A stretch of DNA of 64,000 nt from Hyparrhenia diplandra (Eukaryota > Streptophyta > Magnoliopsida > Poales > Poaceae), in the NCBI GenBank assembly GCA_015847255.1, contig JADLZK010007840.1, positions 310,001 through 374,000 of the forward strand, in the 5' to 3' direction. The position numbers were made by a program, and so were the translations under genes. Below are positions 44,842 to 56,274 of the stretch, piece after piece. Under the pieces are notes generated by a model, which did no database searches, was not told where the DNA came from, and was given only the letters and a program-made list of their open reading frames with translations. Position 1 is the stretch's first letter. The number at the start of each line of letters is the position of its first letter.

Positions 44842-46505
44842 CTAGGAACACAGTGGGACAACACAAAATGCGAGAGACACTTCCCTATCCGAAAGACTGA
44901 AATAGGATACTGATACTCCACTTCTATAGAGAAGAAGCAAATTCCTGAATCTCAAATGCCCAAGCCATCTAATGACAAGAGTACATAGATGGGTTCCTTG
45001 GATTGATGGAAGACCAATCCAAAAGAACGAACACGAATCGGAGCTCCAAACGTATAAATCTCGAACAAAATAGCTAGCTGGAAAATATGGACCTGAAAAC
45101 TTCTGGGCACTAGAATGGTACAGCACGTTGAATGCTGGGCACTCAACGCCAGAGCGCTCCGGGTAGGCCCACTGCTCACCTCCAACTAACGTGTGCAGAG
45201 AACATAGACCAACCCCAAGAACACGGGAAGAGGAAGCAAAAATCGAACCAAAATCGCTCAAATCGCAACAGCTCGACCTCAAACTCTACACAGCACATTA
45301 CAACGGAGTTGGTGAGGATACTCTAAGAGATCATCGCTCAATTTCTACCCAAACTCTGGCCAATCAGATCAAGGCCAAGAACACAGACTTTTTCCCAAAA
45401 CGAAATTCGGCTATGATCTTGATGCACGAGAGGAATTGATGGATTTCACTTGGTGATCTCGTTCATTACTTGGCAAATTATCAATCCGAACAAAAAGAAG
45501 AAACCAAATCGCTCCAAATCCGATGAACGAAAATTCCCCAAAAATAGCTCCGCAAATGGAGATGGAAAAACTCAGATTTGGACAGGCTAACAAGATGAGC
45601 ATTAATTGATCCTTGTGTTAATTCAAAGAGGTTACGTTACAAGCCACTCCTAACCAAATCAAAGGTAGGATGACAAAAAGCTCAAGAACAAGGGCCTCTC
45701 CCTCTCTAACCTAGCCTCCTCTCCAAGCACAAAAATGAGAGTGACCCTCCAAGGATGGTTGGTCATTTCCTCAAAAAAATGGTTGGTCAATCAACCCCTT
45801 CACAAAAACGTCCAAGCAAACAACCCAAATACCCGCGAGGGGTAAATCCGTCCATGTTTTTCTTCATTGATCCGGCGGCTACTGCGCCTTCCTCACCGGT
45901 AGCTTCGCCGACGCCGAACTCCCGAAGCCACCACATGTTGTCCTTCCACCATGGAATGTCCGCCCGGGTATTGAGGTTCAAACCCGTGAAACCGGCCACA
46001 GATAATTTTGAGGCCCAAACCACCAAACCGGGCTGCGGTAGCTTACGCGCGCACGCGTCCCCCACACTTCGACCGCGTGTCACCGCCGTACTTCGACGCG
46101 TGTCCGCCAAGTCTTCTGACCCACCCGCTTGACTTGCACGTCCGCCGTATTGACTCGATCGACACGGTGATCAATACGCGTGTCCTCGTACTTGTCGATG
46201 TCCCAAGTGTCAGCCACCACGGCTGGCCACCCGGTTATCCGGTCCCTCGATCACTTCCACCCTTCACCACTCTGGGTCCATTAGCACGACATGTCCTCCT
46301 TGGTCTTCACCTCATCATCGAGCAATGTCTCCGAACTCCACACCTGCACAACACAAGCCAAGAGACAATGTCAACCGACACACCGCGTGTGCGGGGGTAA
46401 GGTTAACGAAGTAGAAAGAAAAAAATAGATGGAAAATGCTAAGAGTTGACAATTATTCATCACAAAAGCTAAACACAAATGGTTATAATCAACCATGTGT
46501 TCGCA
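44842..46505. other. unassigned DNA, possibly retroelement-derived
   Basis: No accepted gene. 45840-46140 is GC-rich and open in a 125-residue plus and a 107-residue minus frame without known domains. 46240-46510 resembles 50815-51090 (cttcaccactctgggtcc, tgcacaacacaagcca, gtagaaagaaa), a duplicated stretch of unknown nature. I cannot name the element. Confidence 0.45.
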
Positions 46506-47650
46506 ATAGGGTCCATCTAAATTGTCATATGGCAAGGTTTCAGTGGTTTATATTGATTAATTGGAGGGTAGTGTACGTACAAGTGTTGAGGTCCGCTGTT
46601 TTCTGTCCCATATGCTCTCTTACTCCAATCTGAATAAACTACTACTTCATATTTGCTCCATTCTAGTTTGTGTGCAACCATATCTTTTCAACACTTTTAA
46701 ATCGCAACTACTTCTGCATGGAAACAAAATACACTGTTAAGAGCTTTTGATGCGCCACCCATAAATGCACATGCACTGCTCGCATGCTTGGATGTTTTGT
46801 CACTGTACAAGAATATGACGCATCAATGACAAACTAAGTGCCAATAGACCCTGGTTGCTAGTGGAAGTGCTTGGACACGTGGCAATTTATTGGAGGCCAC
46901 AGATTAGAAATCTCTAGTGCTTCTGCGTGAAACTAATTAAAACAACCTTGTACTTTTACTCAAAAAAAAAAAAACAACCTTGTACTTTATCAGTATATAT
47001 ATTCCACCTGCAAAAATATTAGGATATATATTTTCCACTTTAATTATAATATATAAATTTCAACCAACTATTTATATCGAAGGCAACGAAATTTTTCATC
47101 ATTTTTGAAACATAAAGGGTATGTTTGTGGCTTTGTACATGTGTACCAGTACAAACTTAAGCGACACTTAGTTGGCAACCTATTCTTACATGTGTACCCG
47201 AACAGGAATTACTTAATGCAGTAGTATACTTCTGTAGAAAACATTGTATATATAGAATCAGCGATATAACGCTAGCTATGCCACCTCCATTCATACCTTA
47301 TCGATGTATACAAGCAGCAGAGCGTGGAAACCAATCTTACCATTCAAGAGTACATATATATGGAGCCTATCGTCTTGTAGGAATATATAGAATTGGGGAG
47401 TGAGGGAGAAGGATGATACATGACACACACGTGCATACATAGATCCAGTACATGTGTCTTGTGTGCAAAAGGAATGAGAAACACCAGGAAAGAAAAAAAT
47501 AGACTGAGTGAAGTATGGTATTCTCAAAGGGTAGAATATCATCACGGAGAGGCCGGGATAGCTATCAGCTCACACAACTAGGGAAACAACTGGGACGACA
47601 TACACTTTTGCATGCATCAAGGATCTTTGTGGGAGTGTAATCTGAGGTGC
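46506..47650 (+). repeat. R module, copy 2
   Basis: Interrupted match to 28441-29150: 46510-46660 carries the first part and 47225-47640 the second (gaaaacattgtatatatagaa, ggaatgagaaacaccagg, tagaatatcatcac). About 560 bp of other DNA (46660-47225) sits between. The TATA-like element is less well conserved here. Confidence 0.7.
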
Positions 47651-48010
47651 TGCATTAGAGAGAATTTCTTCTTGTAAGTAAAATGAGGACTCTGAATTCT
47701 ATGTCTAAGATAAGAATGCAGTAATTTTTTAAATTGGAAGAAAACAAGCTATGAAAAAGAAGCAGGGCACAGGGCAGTGTGTTTGAATAGTTGTGTGGGG
47801 GTGAGAAAGTGGGGCGAAGCGGATCATTGCTATATAACCTTCAACATTGTTTGTCCGTATGTTCTGCAAAAAAGAAACAAATGGATTTTTGGACATGTCG
47901 TCTTGTACCTTTGAAAGAATAGTTTGCTTTAATTTCAAACATGTTGAATTGGGGACTCCGATTATAGTGGGGGTTCTACCATAAAAATCTAGCCAATGAT
48001 ACTTTGTTCG
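47651..48010 (+). repeat. V module, copy 3
   Basis: 'agagaatttcttcttgtaag', 'ctctgaattctatgtctaag' and 'gaagcagggcacagggcagtg' match copies 1 and 2. No gene. Confidence 0.75.
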
Positions 48011-48290
48011 TAGCTACTGTTAGAAACTTAATTGCAGAACGTAGCTACCTACCTATCAACTATCACCCATCCAACATATAAAGAAAACTCCACTCTTGGC
48101 ACGCTTCAACTCAAAGAATTGGCTCCTTTTGGCCTTTCCTTTTCATATCCACACAAATGACACAATCAAAACTCGCCTACTGAAGCCATTGATGATTTCT
48201 GGTTATATATTGGGATGGGAGGCGCTGGGATGGAGAGCAGTATTTCCAAGACGAAGCTGGTAAGCCAGAAATCTCGGGAGACTGTAGTTC
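48011..48290 (+). repeat. P module, copy P8
   Basis: TATAAA at 48077-48082, 'ggcacgcttcaactc', 'atattgggatgggaggcgctggga' split over this line, then a shortened coding-like end. It runs into Y-module sequence (caggtggttcagcgttcttg). Confidence 0.75.
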
Positions 48291-48440
48291 AGGTGGTTCA
48301 GCGTTCTTGCTGTTCAGAGGTAGCAACGCAAAGAGGAGTATGTGAGCTTCCCGCTGCCTGATGAATACGCCCTGGAGAAGAATGAAGCTGATGATGAGTC
48401 TAGCGCAGGCGGGTTTGCTGCCTACTCTGATTCTATGCTT

Positions 48441-49195
48441 TGGGAAGATACACCTGTTTGTTGCAGAGGATGAGGCCGTCATGTACCTTCCACAATGAGT
48501 CCTTGTCATTGTTGATTGACTCGATGATTTTGATTGCGCCATCGTTATCTCTTCTCTGATTTGGTCGAATAATTCGAATTGTATCTCAGAAAGCGCCATC
48601 AGTGAAGGGTCTTGCCACTATGCTGGCAGGAGAGGGCATCAGCCACTATGTTGCTCTTGCCTGGTTTGTACTCAACTATGAATTCGTACCCCAATAATTT
48701 GTTGAGCCATTGATGTTGCGGTATTGTTGAGTGACGTTGGTTCATAATGTATATTTTAATCTGTAGTGGCCTGACGTGATGATAATTGGCAGACCCCATA
48801 GCTATGGTCTCCAATGTTTAACTATTGTAACTAGGCCGATGAGGTCGCGTTCATAAGCAGCAGGTTTGGTATGGCGGGGTGCAATCATCTTGTTGAAGAA
48901 TGCAATTGGACCGACTTCCTAGTGTTGGACTGCACCACTACCTGTTCCTGAAGCGTCACATTCAACCACAAATGGTTTGTTGAAATCCAGCAAGTGGAGG
49001 ACAGGTGCTATTGAGAGGGCCTGTTTGAGTTGTTCAAAAGCTGTAGTTGTAAGTGGAGTCCAAGTGAAAGAGTCCTTTTTCAAGAAATTTGTAAGAGGTT
49101 TTGCAATGGTGCCAAAACTTCTGATGAATTTTTTGTAGTATCCTGCCAGTACTTGGAATCCTTTTAATTGCCGTAGTTTGCCACTGACGCTCCTA
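48441..49195 (-). pseudogene. Ty3/gypsy pol fragment: RNase H to start of integrase
   Basis: On the minus strand, 49195-48919 gives FQVLAGYYKKFIRSFGTIAK, PVLHLLDFNKPFVVECDASG and GTGSGAV, the RT-RNase H junction and RNase H start. 48814-48599 gives LNKLLGYEFIVEYKPGKSN followed by VADALS, the end of RNase H. Then 48540-48445 gives DSLWKVHDGLILCNKQVYLP, the start of the integrase zinc-binding region. Frames change between blocks, and the region of 48820-48918 is shifted. The left edge abuts Y-module host DNA at 48440; the right edge abuts CACTA-E at about 49190. No LTR, gag, catalytic RT or integrase core remains. Confidence 0.88.
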
Positions 49196-50129
49196 GCTCC
49201 CACCCCTCTACCTCCGCCGTTGACCCTACTCCTGTGAGTATGAATCTTTATTGTTTTTTTCGCTTGTTCAGGCTAATCCTGTCTAACACATGCAACCTCT
49301 ACTCTTTTTTTTTTATGCAGCAGCCGTCGGTTGGTTCCAATCATGCGCCTACAGGTGATCGAGAGACTTCAGTTCACCAGGCACTCAGTTTCCGCCCTTC
49401 TTATGAACCTGTGATGCGCTTTATTGGACTTATCGACTTGTGGTTGTGATATATATGAGTTACAAACTTGTGGTTGTGAACTTGTGATATATATGTTATA
49501 TATATTGTGATTGTTGTGATATGTATGCCGGATATGGTATTTATGTGATGGATGTGATATTTCCTATTTGTGAAGGTGGAATGAAAAAATGTTGTTTTTA
49601 GCCACTTTGCCAAGTACGCACTGAGTGCAATGGTCATGGGACTCGGCAAAGCTGGAAAAATGGAGCTGCAAAGCGGCAAGACTTTCCCAAGTGCCATGAC
49701 CATTACACTCCGAACGGCGAGACTTTGCTGAGCGACATGGCATTGGCACTCGGCAAAGATACAAGGTTTGCCGTAGTATGCGTGGCCTTGGCACTTGGCA
49801 AAGATGATAGGTTTGTCGAGTGCCATCGCTTTGGCACCCGACAAAGAATTTTCCAAAAAAAAAAAAAAAAAAAAGTATTTTTGCTGAGTGCGGCTTTGTG
49901 TGGCACTCGGCAAAGCAGTTGTTGAAGGCGCGTGACTGTGACGGTGATTTTTGTTTGCCAAGTGCTGGCCCGACACTCAGCAAAGGCCGAAAAATGGTGC
50001 TTGGCAAAGAGCCTTTGCCGCTTAATTCTTTCAGTGGCCTTTGCGAGTGCGGCACTTGGCAAAGCCTTTGCCGAAAAAAAAGAGGCCGAGTGCCACAGGC
50101 ACTCGGCAAAGAACCTGCCCCCAGTAGTG
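49190..50129 (+). mobile_element. CACTA-E, right part only
   Basis: The right end CAGTAGTG terminates at 50129 (minus reading CACTACTGGGGGCAGG). About ten copies of ggcactcggcaaag / tttgccgagtgc lie between 49605 and 50129. 49200-49450 resembles the last exon and 3' part of a CACTA TnpA-type gene: intron-like gtgagt...tgcag (49217-49320), then a short frame QPSVGSNHAPTGDRETSVHQ. I do not find the left CACTA end; gypsy sequence begins at about 49190. The expected TSD on the right would be TTA. Confidence 0.8.
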
Positions 50130-50484
50130 TTAGATCAATTTGTCATAATGGCATAGTGGCCAAATAATTTTGGTACAAATTTGGCCTCTATAAAAAGAAT
50201 ACCGGTATTTTATTTGACCTCGAAAAGTCTTATTGGATTTATCTTCAAATATAGTTTCAGGATATGTCCTATTTGGTGTAATAAATTTTAACAATATTCT
50301 CTATAATTAAACTCGGTTAAACTCAAACTAATTTGACCTAAACGAAAGGGTTTAGTATTTTTTTTTTTGAACGTACATAGTATACAGAAATGCATGGCTA
50401 GAAAATATTGATTTTATTATCTTGGGGTAACAAGCCATTCGTTGTAGTCGAACAAATATCAAGAAGGATAGATGACTACATAAA
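50130..50484. other. no gene seen
   Basis: AT-rich DNA with a T-run at 50360. No paralogue recognised in the window. Confidence 0.5.
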
Positions 50485-50830
50485 GTTAGAAACTTAATAG
50501 AACATAGTAGGATAACAAATGTTCGTAGCTACCAACTGTCACCCCATCCAACATATATAAAGCTGCACCCACACCCTTAGCTTGCCCTGCATGCCATGGT
50601 AACTCCATACCATATACATTTCCTACTTACCTCTTTTCCTCAGCTTTACTGACACAAATGAACAATTTTCATGGGATGGCTGATGGATGCTGAGCAAATT
50701 TGTCTACCTAATGACGAGGTCTGGGTATTACTGTAGGGATGGGAAGCACTGGGAAAGAAAAAAAAAGGAGATTGAGAATCAGGACAGGTATTTTTTGAAA
50801 CAGTTATGTTGATTGGTCCCTCCGTCGAAG
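50485..50830 (+). repeat. P module, copy P9
   Basis: TATAAA at 50556-50561 and the P1-type leader (cctacttacctcttttcctc). It diverges after 'gggatgggaagcactgggaa'. It is followed by 50815-51090, the duplicate of 46240-46510. Confidence 0.7.
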
Positions 50831-51149
50831 CCTCACTTCAGCCCTTCACCGCTCCAGGTCCAGCACGTCCTCATTGGCCTTCACCTTACCGTTCACCACC
50901 ATCTCGAGCTTAACAGCTGCACAACACTAGCCAAAAATCAACGTTGACCTACAGACCTCGTGTGCCGGGTAAGTGTGAGCGAAGTAGAAAGAAAAGGAAA
51001 ATAGAAGGAAAGTGTTGACATGTTGACAGTCACTCATCACAAAAATAAACAATAATGGTTATAAACAACCATATGTTCGCAATTATGTTTGAAGTAGTAG
51101 CAGAACCTTTTGTACTGGGCCCATAGAAAACATAAATTCGAAGCATGTT

Positions 51150-51510
51150 AGAAACTTAATAGTACATAGTAGTACAATGTTCGTAGCTACCAACTATATC
51201 ACCCCCATCGAACATATATATGAAGGTCCACCCTTAGTTTGTATTGCATGAGATCTTTCAAAAAAAAGTTTGTGTTGCATGACATGGTAACTCCATTCCT
51301 GCTTACCTCTTTTCGTTAGCGTACTGACACAAATGAACAATTTTCATGGGAGGGTTGAAGGATGCTCAGCAAATTTGTCTACCTAATGACGAGGTTCGGT
51401 TATTACTGCAGTGATGAGACGCACTGGGAAAGAAAAAGAAGAGATTAATTGATAATCAGGGCAGGTATTTCTGACACGGTCTCGTTGATCACTTGGAAGT
51501 TGAGCAGCCT
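51150..51510 (+). repeat. P module, copy P10
   Basis: 'tgttagaaacttaatagtac', a weak TATA (acatatatatgaagg) and 'gcttacctcttttcgttagc', then 'gacgcactgggaaag' and 'cacggtctcgttgatcact'. It belongs to the P1/P9 subgroup. Confidence 0.7.
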
Positions 51511-51654
51511 GCCATTCTCGGGGCGAAGCTGAGGTGGATTGGAGTGAGAGAGACAAGCTGGTTCGTCTGCATTCCAGGTGATGTGATGAGGAGTGGATAA
51601 GTGGGAATGGAGTGAAAACAAGGTGCCCCACTACAGATTTCTATGTAGCTTTAT

Positions 51655-52565
51655 TTCTCTGTGACAGAATTGAAAGAGCTTGAAGTATTCAGCCACCACT
51701 ATGGCATCTCCGTTATGGCATATATATTTGTCATTGTAGTACTGTGTCAGGATCTGGTACACAGGAGCAGGTTCTGGAGCAATAACCATGGAGATTTCTG
51801 CTCATGCTTATAATCTTGAGACAATAGTCTTTGTTTACGTAATAAGAATGCACACTTGATCAGCTATGATTTGCAGCTTATTATGCATTGTACGTTCACA
51901 CAAAAGGTTCTAGTGTAGTATATTCCAGAACAATGTTTTTGATTTTATTATACGTACATTGTCCCATTATATAATAACTTCTACGGTCATTCTATTTAGG
52001 TCTGACTAAATCTATAGAAAAATCATCTGGAAGGAAAGGAACAGGCGGACATTCGACGGAGTTGCCTTGGGGGCTCTTGCCGGGCGGCGATAGTCGACGT
52101 CATCAAGATCGAGGCAGAGGCTTGGTTGGATGCAGGCTTCCACGAAGTCGCACCCATGCTTCAGGGTCTTACCTAGTCCGCCCATGGGCGCTTTTTACCG
52201 GTCGCAAAATTGTTTTATTTCTTAGTAGTTCCACCGTGCCAGCCAGTGCCTTCTGTATGTGTTCTTGCCTAGTTCGCTCCCGGGCATCTCGCTAAGAGAT
52301 TGTGCTTGGTTGTACTGTTAACTTTCCCACTTCCCTTAATGCAGTACGGGCTAAGCCCGCTTCGAAAAAATAAATCTATAGAAAAAAAAAAACATCAGTT
52401 TTTATGAGTACAAATTATCATCTGTAACACATCATGATATATATCATAACACGATTTATTTATTTAGTGTCACAGAAGATGCTATCTTTCCACTATAAAT
52501 AAAGTTTACGGAACTTTAAATATAGTGACACTTTACCTTATAGGAATTTATTTTAATTATATTTT
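51655..52565 (+). repeat. X module, third copy, interrupted by a LINE
   Basis: Matches 6420-6880 (gaataaccatggagatttctgc-type block at 51775, ttatgcattgtac, tctatttaggtctgactaaa), broken at 52022 by a LINE fragment and resuming at 52387 (aacatcagtttttatgagtac). Confidence 0.75.
52023..52370 (+). mobile_element. 5'-truncated LINE insertion with 16-bp target duplication
   Basis: taaatctatagaaaaa occurs at 52007-52022 and 52371-52386, flanking 348 bp that end in a short A-run (ttcgaaaaaa). The first codons read IWKERNRRTFDG, the hallmark end of plant LINE ORF2 (zf-RVT). The ORF end, in a second frame, is EAEAWLDAGFHEVAPMLQGL then TAG at about 52166. The remaining 200 bp are 3' UTR. The paralogue at about 6735 lacks the insertion. 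Confidence 0.92.
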
Positions 52566-52749
52566 TGGGACCAAGGTGCTCTTAATCGAACGGTGTATTA
52601 TATCTAGACAGTTTGAGCAATCAGCTGACGTTTGGCATGTAGTTAGTCTCGAATGGCAAGCCTGTCGTGCACAGAGTGTCGACACCTCGATGGCATGGAC
52701 AAATCAGCTCAGGACGCTGAAGCAGGTAGCATTTTTCACAAGTCGAGGT

Positions 52750-53065
52750 TGGAATTGGATGCTCCACACGAGAGCTCGCGAACTTACCTCAACTCGGCAG
52801 CCTAGCACAGCTCAACGAACTCGCTCGGCCTTGGCCACCATTGTCCGCAGATTATGAGAAGTGGGGCCAGAACACGCTCTAAACAGGAGGTAGAAGTACT
52901 CTCCCAGGCTAACACTAACCTTTCCGATACCTCCGAATCGTAGCGTACATTGAACCGAAACCAAACGGATAAAAAGAACTCTGGCATATTTTTTGTTACT
53001 AGTCCTCTGCTCTCTTTGCAAGATACATAGGAAACTCACGGCACTGGTGAAAGAGATACTAGGAA
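52750..53065 (+). repeat. Q module, copy 2
   Basis: Aligns with 28100-28430 (ggccagaacacgctctaaacagg, ctttccgatacctccgaatc, aaccaaacggataaaaagaa). Confidence 0.8.
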
Positions 53066-53566
53066 TATATATAGTATCCATCTAAATTGTCACATGGCAA
53101 GCATTCAGTGGTTTATATGATTCATTCGAGGGTAGTGTACTAGTGTTGAGGTCCTCTGTTTTCTGTCCCATGTGCTCTCTGACTCTGACTGCAATTTGAG
53201 TAAAATTCAATTTGACATTTGCTCCATTCTTCTATTATAAAAGCAACGCTTGCCACCTCTGCAGAAAACAATGAATATGGAACCAGCCATATAACGCTAG
53301 CTGCCACAACCATTCGTGCCTTATCAGTATATATAAGCAGCAGTGTGGAAACTGGACATACCATTCAAGAGTACATATGGAGCCCATGGTCTTATAGGAA
53401 TATATGGAATTGTGGGAGTGAGGGAGAAGCATGATACATGCCATACAAGTGCATATATAGATCTAGTACATGTGTGTCTTGTGGGCAACAGGAATGAGAA
53501 ACACCTGGAAAGAAAAAATAGAGTGGGTGAAGAATGCTATCCTCAAATGGTGGAATATCCTCGCAG
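53066..53566 (+). repeat. R module, copy 3
   Basis: Very close to 55030-55450 and 28441-28920. The TATA-like gtatatataagcagcag lies at about 53328. It ends at 'ggaatatcctcgcag', where GC-rich DNA starts. Confidence 0.85.
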
Positions 53567-53905
53567 GGATGCATGGTCGCTCCCATCGCTCCAGCGCGCG
53601 CTGGCGACGCGGGCAACAAGCGCTAGCCTCCGTCGCCCGTCACCCCCCCTCCCCCCTCCTCTCGCCGGCGCTGTCACCTGAGCAGGCCGCAGGAAACTCA
53701 CGCGGCTCGTAGGGATGGCGGCAGCGTGGCCACCCCTTCCTCCCGGGGGATCTGCGGCAGGCGCGACTGCCCGAGCCCGAGGCTCCTTCGTCGGCGTGGG
53801 CGCCCCTGCGGCGACGGCGGCTAAAACCTTCAGATCCGGCGTTGCCGGGCGAATTTGGGGGATGCGCGGCGGGGGCGCTGTGGTGTGTGGAGGGCGGCAG
53901 TCTGG
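53567..53905. other. GC-rich block replacing R/V sequence
   Basis: Abrupt change to GC-rich DNA between an R module (to 53566) and a V-module fragment (53905-53960, gtgtgcttgtgaatggttgtg). Short Ala/Gly/Arg-rich frames without a domain. It may be a captured gene piece (first exon-like) or an unidentified transposon; no target duplication found. Confidence 0.45.
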
Positions 53906-54164
53906 GGTAGTGTGCTTGTGAATGGTTGTGTATGGGGTGGGGAGCGGGGGATCGGGCGTTATTTTATCTACCCTACTAATACACCCAAGTTTTCTTCTCT
54001 ACGTCCACCCTAAAAACGCCCCCACTGAGGAGTTTCAACTTCATTCACACAACCAGGTTCTTTCGGAAGTCAAGGTAGGAAGAAGTGGAAACTGCACTTG
54101 AGAAGCTCTAACTGTGGCCTCTAACCTGCAGCATCCATTTACATGAGAATGAGAAGCTGAAATC

Positions 54165-54600
54165 TCAGCATTTGGCGAAGATGCAAACAGAGCCTCTTGC
54201 TCAGATTGGACGCCGTGTCCCTGGTCATACACAGGGCACTTCCTATCCTTGGGGGCACTTTTACTCAAAGAGCTCAGATCGACTAGGCTGCCCGCAGCTC
54301 TGCAGCTCACCTCAACTAGGCAGCCCAGCATGCCTCAACCAACAAGTGCTACCTTGGGCGCCACTGTCCACCAATGTCATGAACCGGCACCAGAACAAGC
54401 TCTAGATAGGAGGCATAAGTACTTCCCTATACTAACACAGATCTTTCAGATACCTCCAAATAAATCCTAGTTGTGTGTCGAACCAAAACCAAATGGTAAA
54501 TAAGAAAGTTGAACATCTGTGTGCCATGATTTTTGTTCCTATACTACCTCTGTGCATGATACAGTGACACTCATGGCAGTGAAAGAGAGGTTACCATATA
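54165..54600 (+). repeat. Q module, copy 3
   Basis: 'cacagggcacttcctatcct', 'cggcagcccagcatgcctca'-like 'aggcagcccagcatgcctca', 'gcaccagaacaagctctaga' and 'tcagatacctccaaat' match other Q copies. Confidence 0.75.
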
Positions 54601-54649
54601 TATATGATCCATCTAATTAAACTGCCACGTTCTCTCTTCAAGTCCTCAT

Positions 54650-55025
54650 GAGACTGGACACCACGTGCATCGAAGTACAAAGGAAATTTCCTATCGGTTG
54701 GGGCACTTTCCTGTTCCCTGTAGGCCTCGGATTGGCCAGACGGTGCGCATCTCAGGAACTCACCTCAACTTGCACAGCTCAACAAACTCGCTCTTCCTTG
54801 GCCGCCATTGTCTGCTGATTATGAGAAGTGGAGCCAGAACAAGCACTAAACAGGATGTAGAAGTACTAGGCTAACACTAATCTTTCCGATACCTCCGAAT
54901 CCTAGTGTGCATTCAACCGAAACCAAACGGATAAAAAGAACTGGACCATGTTTTTTTGTTCCTAATACTCTTCCCTCCATGCATGATACATACGAAACTC
55001 ACGGCACTGTTGAAAGAGATAATAG
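54650..55025 (+). repeat. Q module, copy 4
   Basis: 'ggggcactttcctgttcc', 'aggcctcggattggccagac' and 'ttgcacagctcaacaaactc' match 28085-28190 closely. It continues directly into R copy 4. Confidence 0.8.
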
Positions 55026-55820
55026 GAATATATATAGTATCCATCTAAATTGTCACATGGCAATGAGTGGTTTATATTGGAGGGTAGTGTACTAGTGTTG
55101 AGGTCCTCTGTTTTCTGTCCCATGTGCTCTCTGACTCTGACTGACTTGACATTTGCTCCATTCTTGTATTATAAAAGCAACGCTTCCCACCTCTGTAGAA
55201 AAGCCTTATCAGTATATATAAGCAGCAATGTGGAAACCAGACTTACCATTCAAGAGTACATATGGAGCCCATGGTCTTATTGGAATATATAGAATTGAGG
55301 GAGTGAGGGAGAAGCATGATACATGCCATACAAGTGCATATATAGATCTAGTACATGTGTGTCTTGTGGGCAATAGGAATGAGAAACACCTGGAAAGAAA
55401 AAATAGAGTGGGTGAAGATTGCTATCCTTAACTGGTGGAATATCATCACAGGGGTCGGTGGTTTTAGAAACATCCCAAAATGGGCAGTGACTCAGATAGC
55501 TATCAAAAGCTGTTCAGCCTTAAATGTTGGTTCCTGTAACTTTGGCGTCCATGCAACCGGTCATCAGGAAGGTGTCCTCAGGTTCCACGTAGATGCATAC
55601 ATGTTATGGACACAAGATCGCAACTTCCTAGCCAATGTTTTCAGGTTGGTCACCCTATATTATTTGGCACCATCTAGCAAGAGGACTACACTGACTAGCT
55701 ACTTCAAAGGCATGCATCAGGCAGTTGAACATCGAGACAGAGAAAGTAGTTGTGTAGCACTAGAGCAGAGTAACAAGTACAAGTCAGACTTAGCAGTAGA
55801 ATACTTGAATATTTTGTTAA
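55026..55820 (+). repeat. R module, copy 4, full length
   Basis: Includes the TATA-like gtatatataagcagcaa (about 55211) and then the tail paralogous to 1-279. It ends 'tattttgttaa' at 55820, where another Helitron 5' end begins. Confidence 0.85.
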
Positions 55821-55890
55821 TCTATACCTACTAATAAAGAGAGAAAATTTCTTCACCTCCCGTATGTGTCTGGGTCTCTTTTTATCTCCT
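55821..55890 (+). mobile_element. Helitron 5' terminus (3' end not found)
   Basis: TCTATACCTACTAATAAAGA follows an A at 55820, at exactly the host position used by Helitron-1 at 279/280. The sequence after about 20 bp differs from Helitron-1. No matching hairpin-CTAG end was recognised downstream to 63297. The LRR pseudogene starts within 75 bp, so it may be cargo of this Helitron; that is inference. Confidence 0.65.
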
Positions 55891-56274
55891 ACCAGGAGCT
55901 GCTGGTGAGGCCGATGACAACACGTACAGGGGCCATACTGCGACGTGATACGGTATACCTTCCCTCCAGTGAGATCGGACTCAGGGATTGATTAAAAAGA
56001 ACCCACGTGAGCCTTAATTGATATGGCATTATTGCTGCTGGAATTTCTCCTGTAAGGCTGTTGTTTGATATGGTTACATGGGCTGCGGTACAGGAGCCTT
56101 GATTGATACAGTCAAAGATCCTTGGGTCAAAATGGGCTGCGGTCTTCTCTGAAGCTAGCATTATTGCTGCTGGAATTTCTCCTGTAAGGCTGTTGTTTGA
56201 TATGTCTAGTTCAGAGAGCTCACCCAGGTTCACTACAGGAATCGCGTTTTTGCGAGTCGCGGGAGCGCACGGCA

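Noticed and set aside
49401..50109. 191- and 181-residue minus frames in CACTA-E
   Set aside because: Translations of the subterminal tttgccgagtgc array and a poly(A) tract, not genes.
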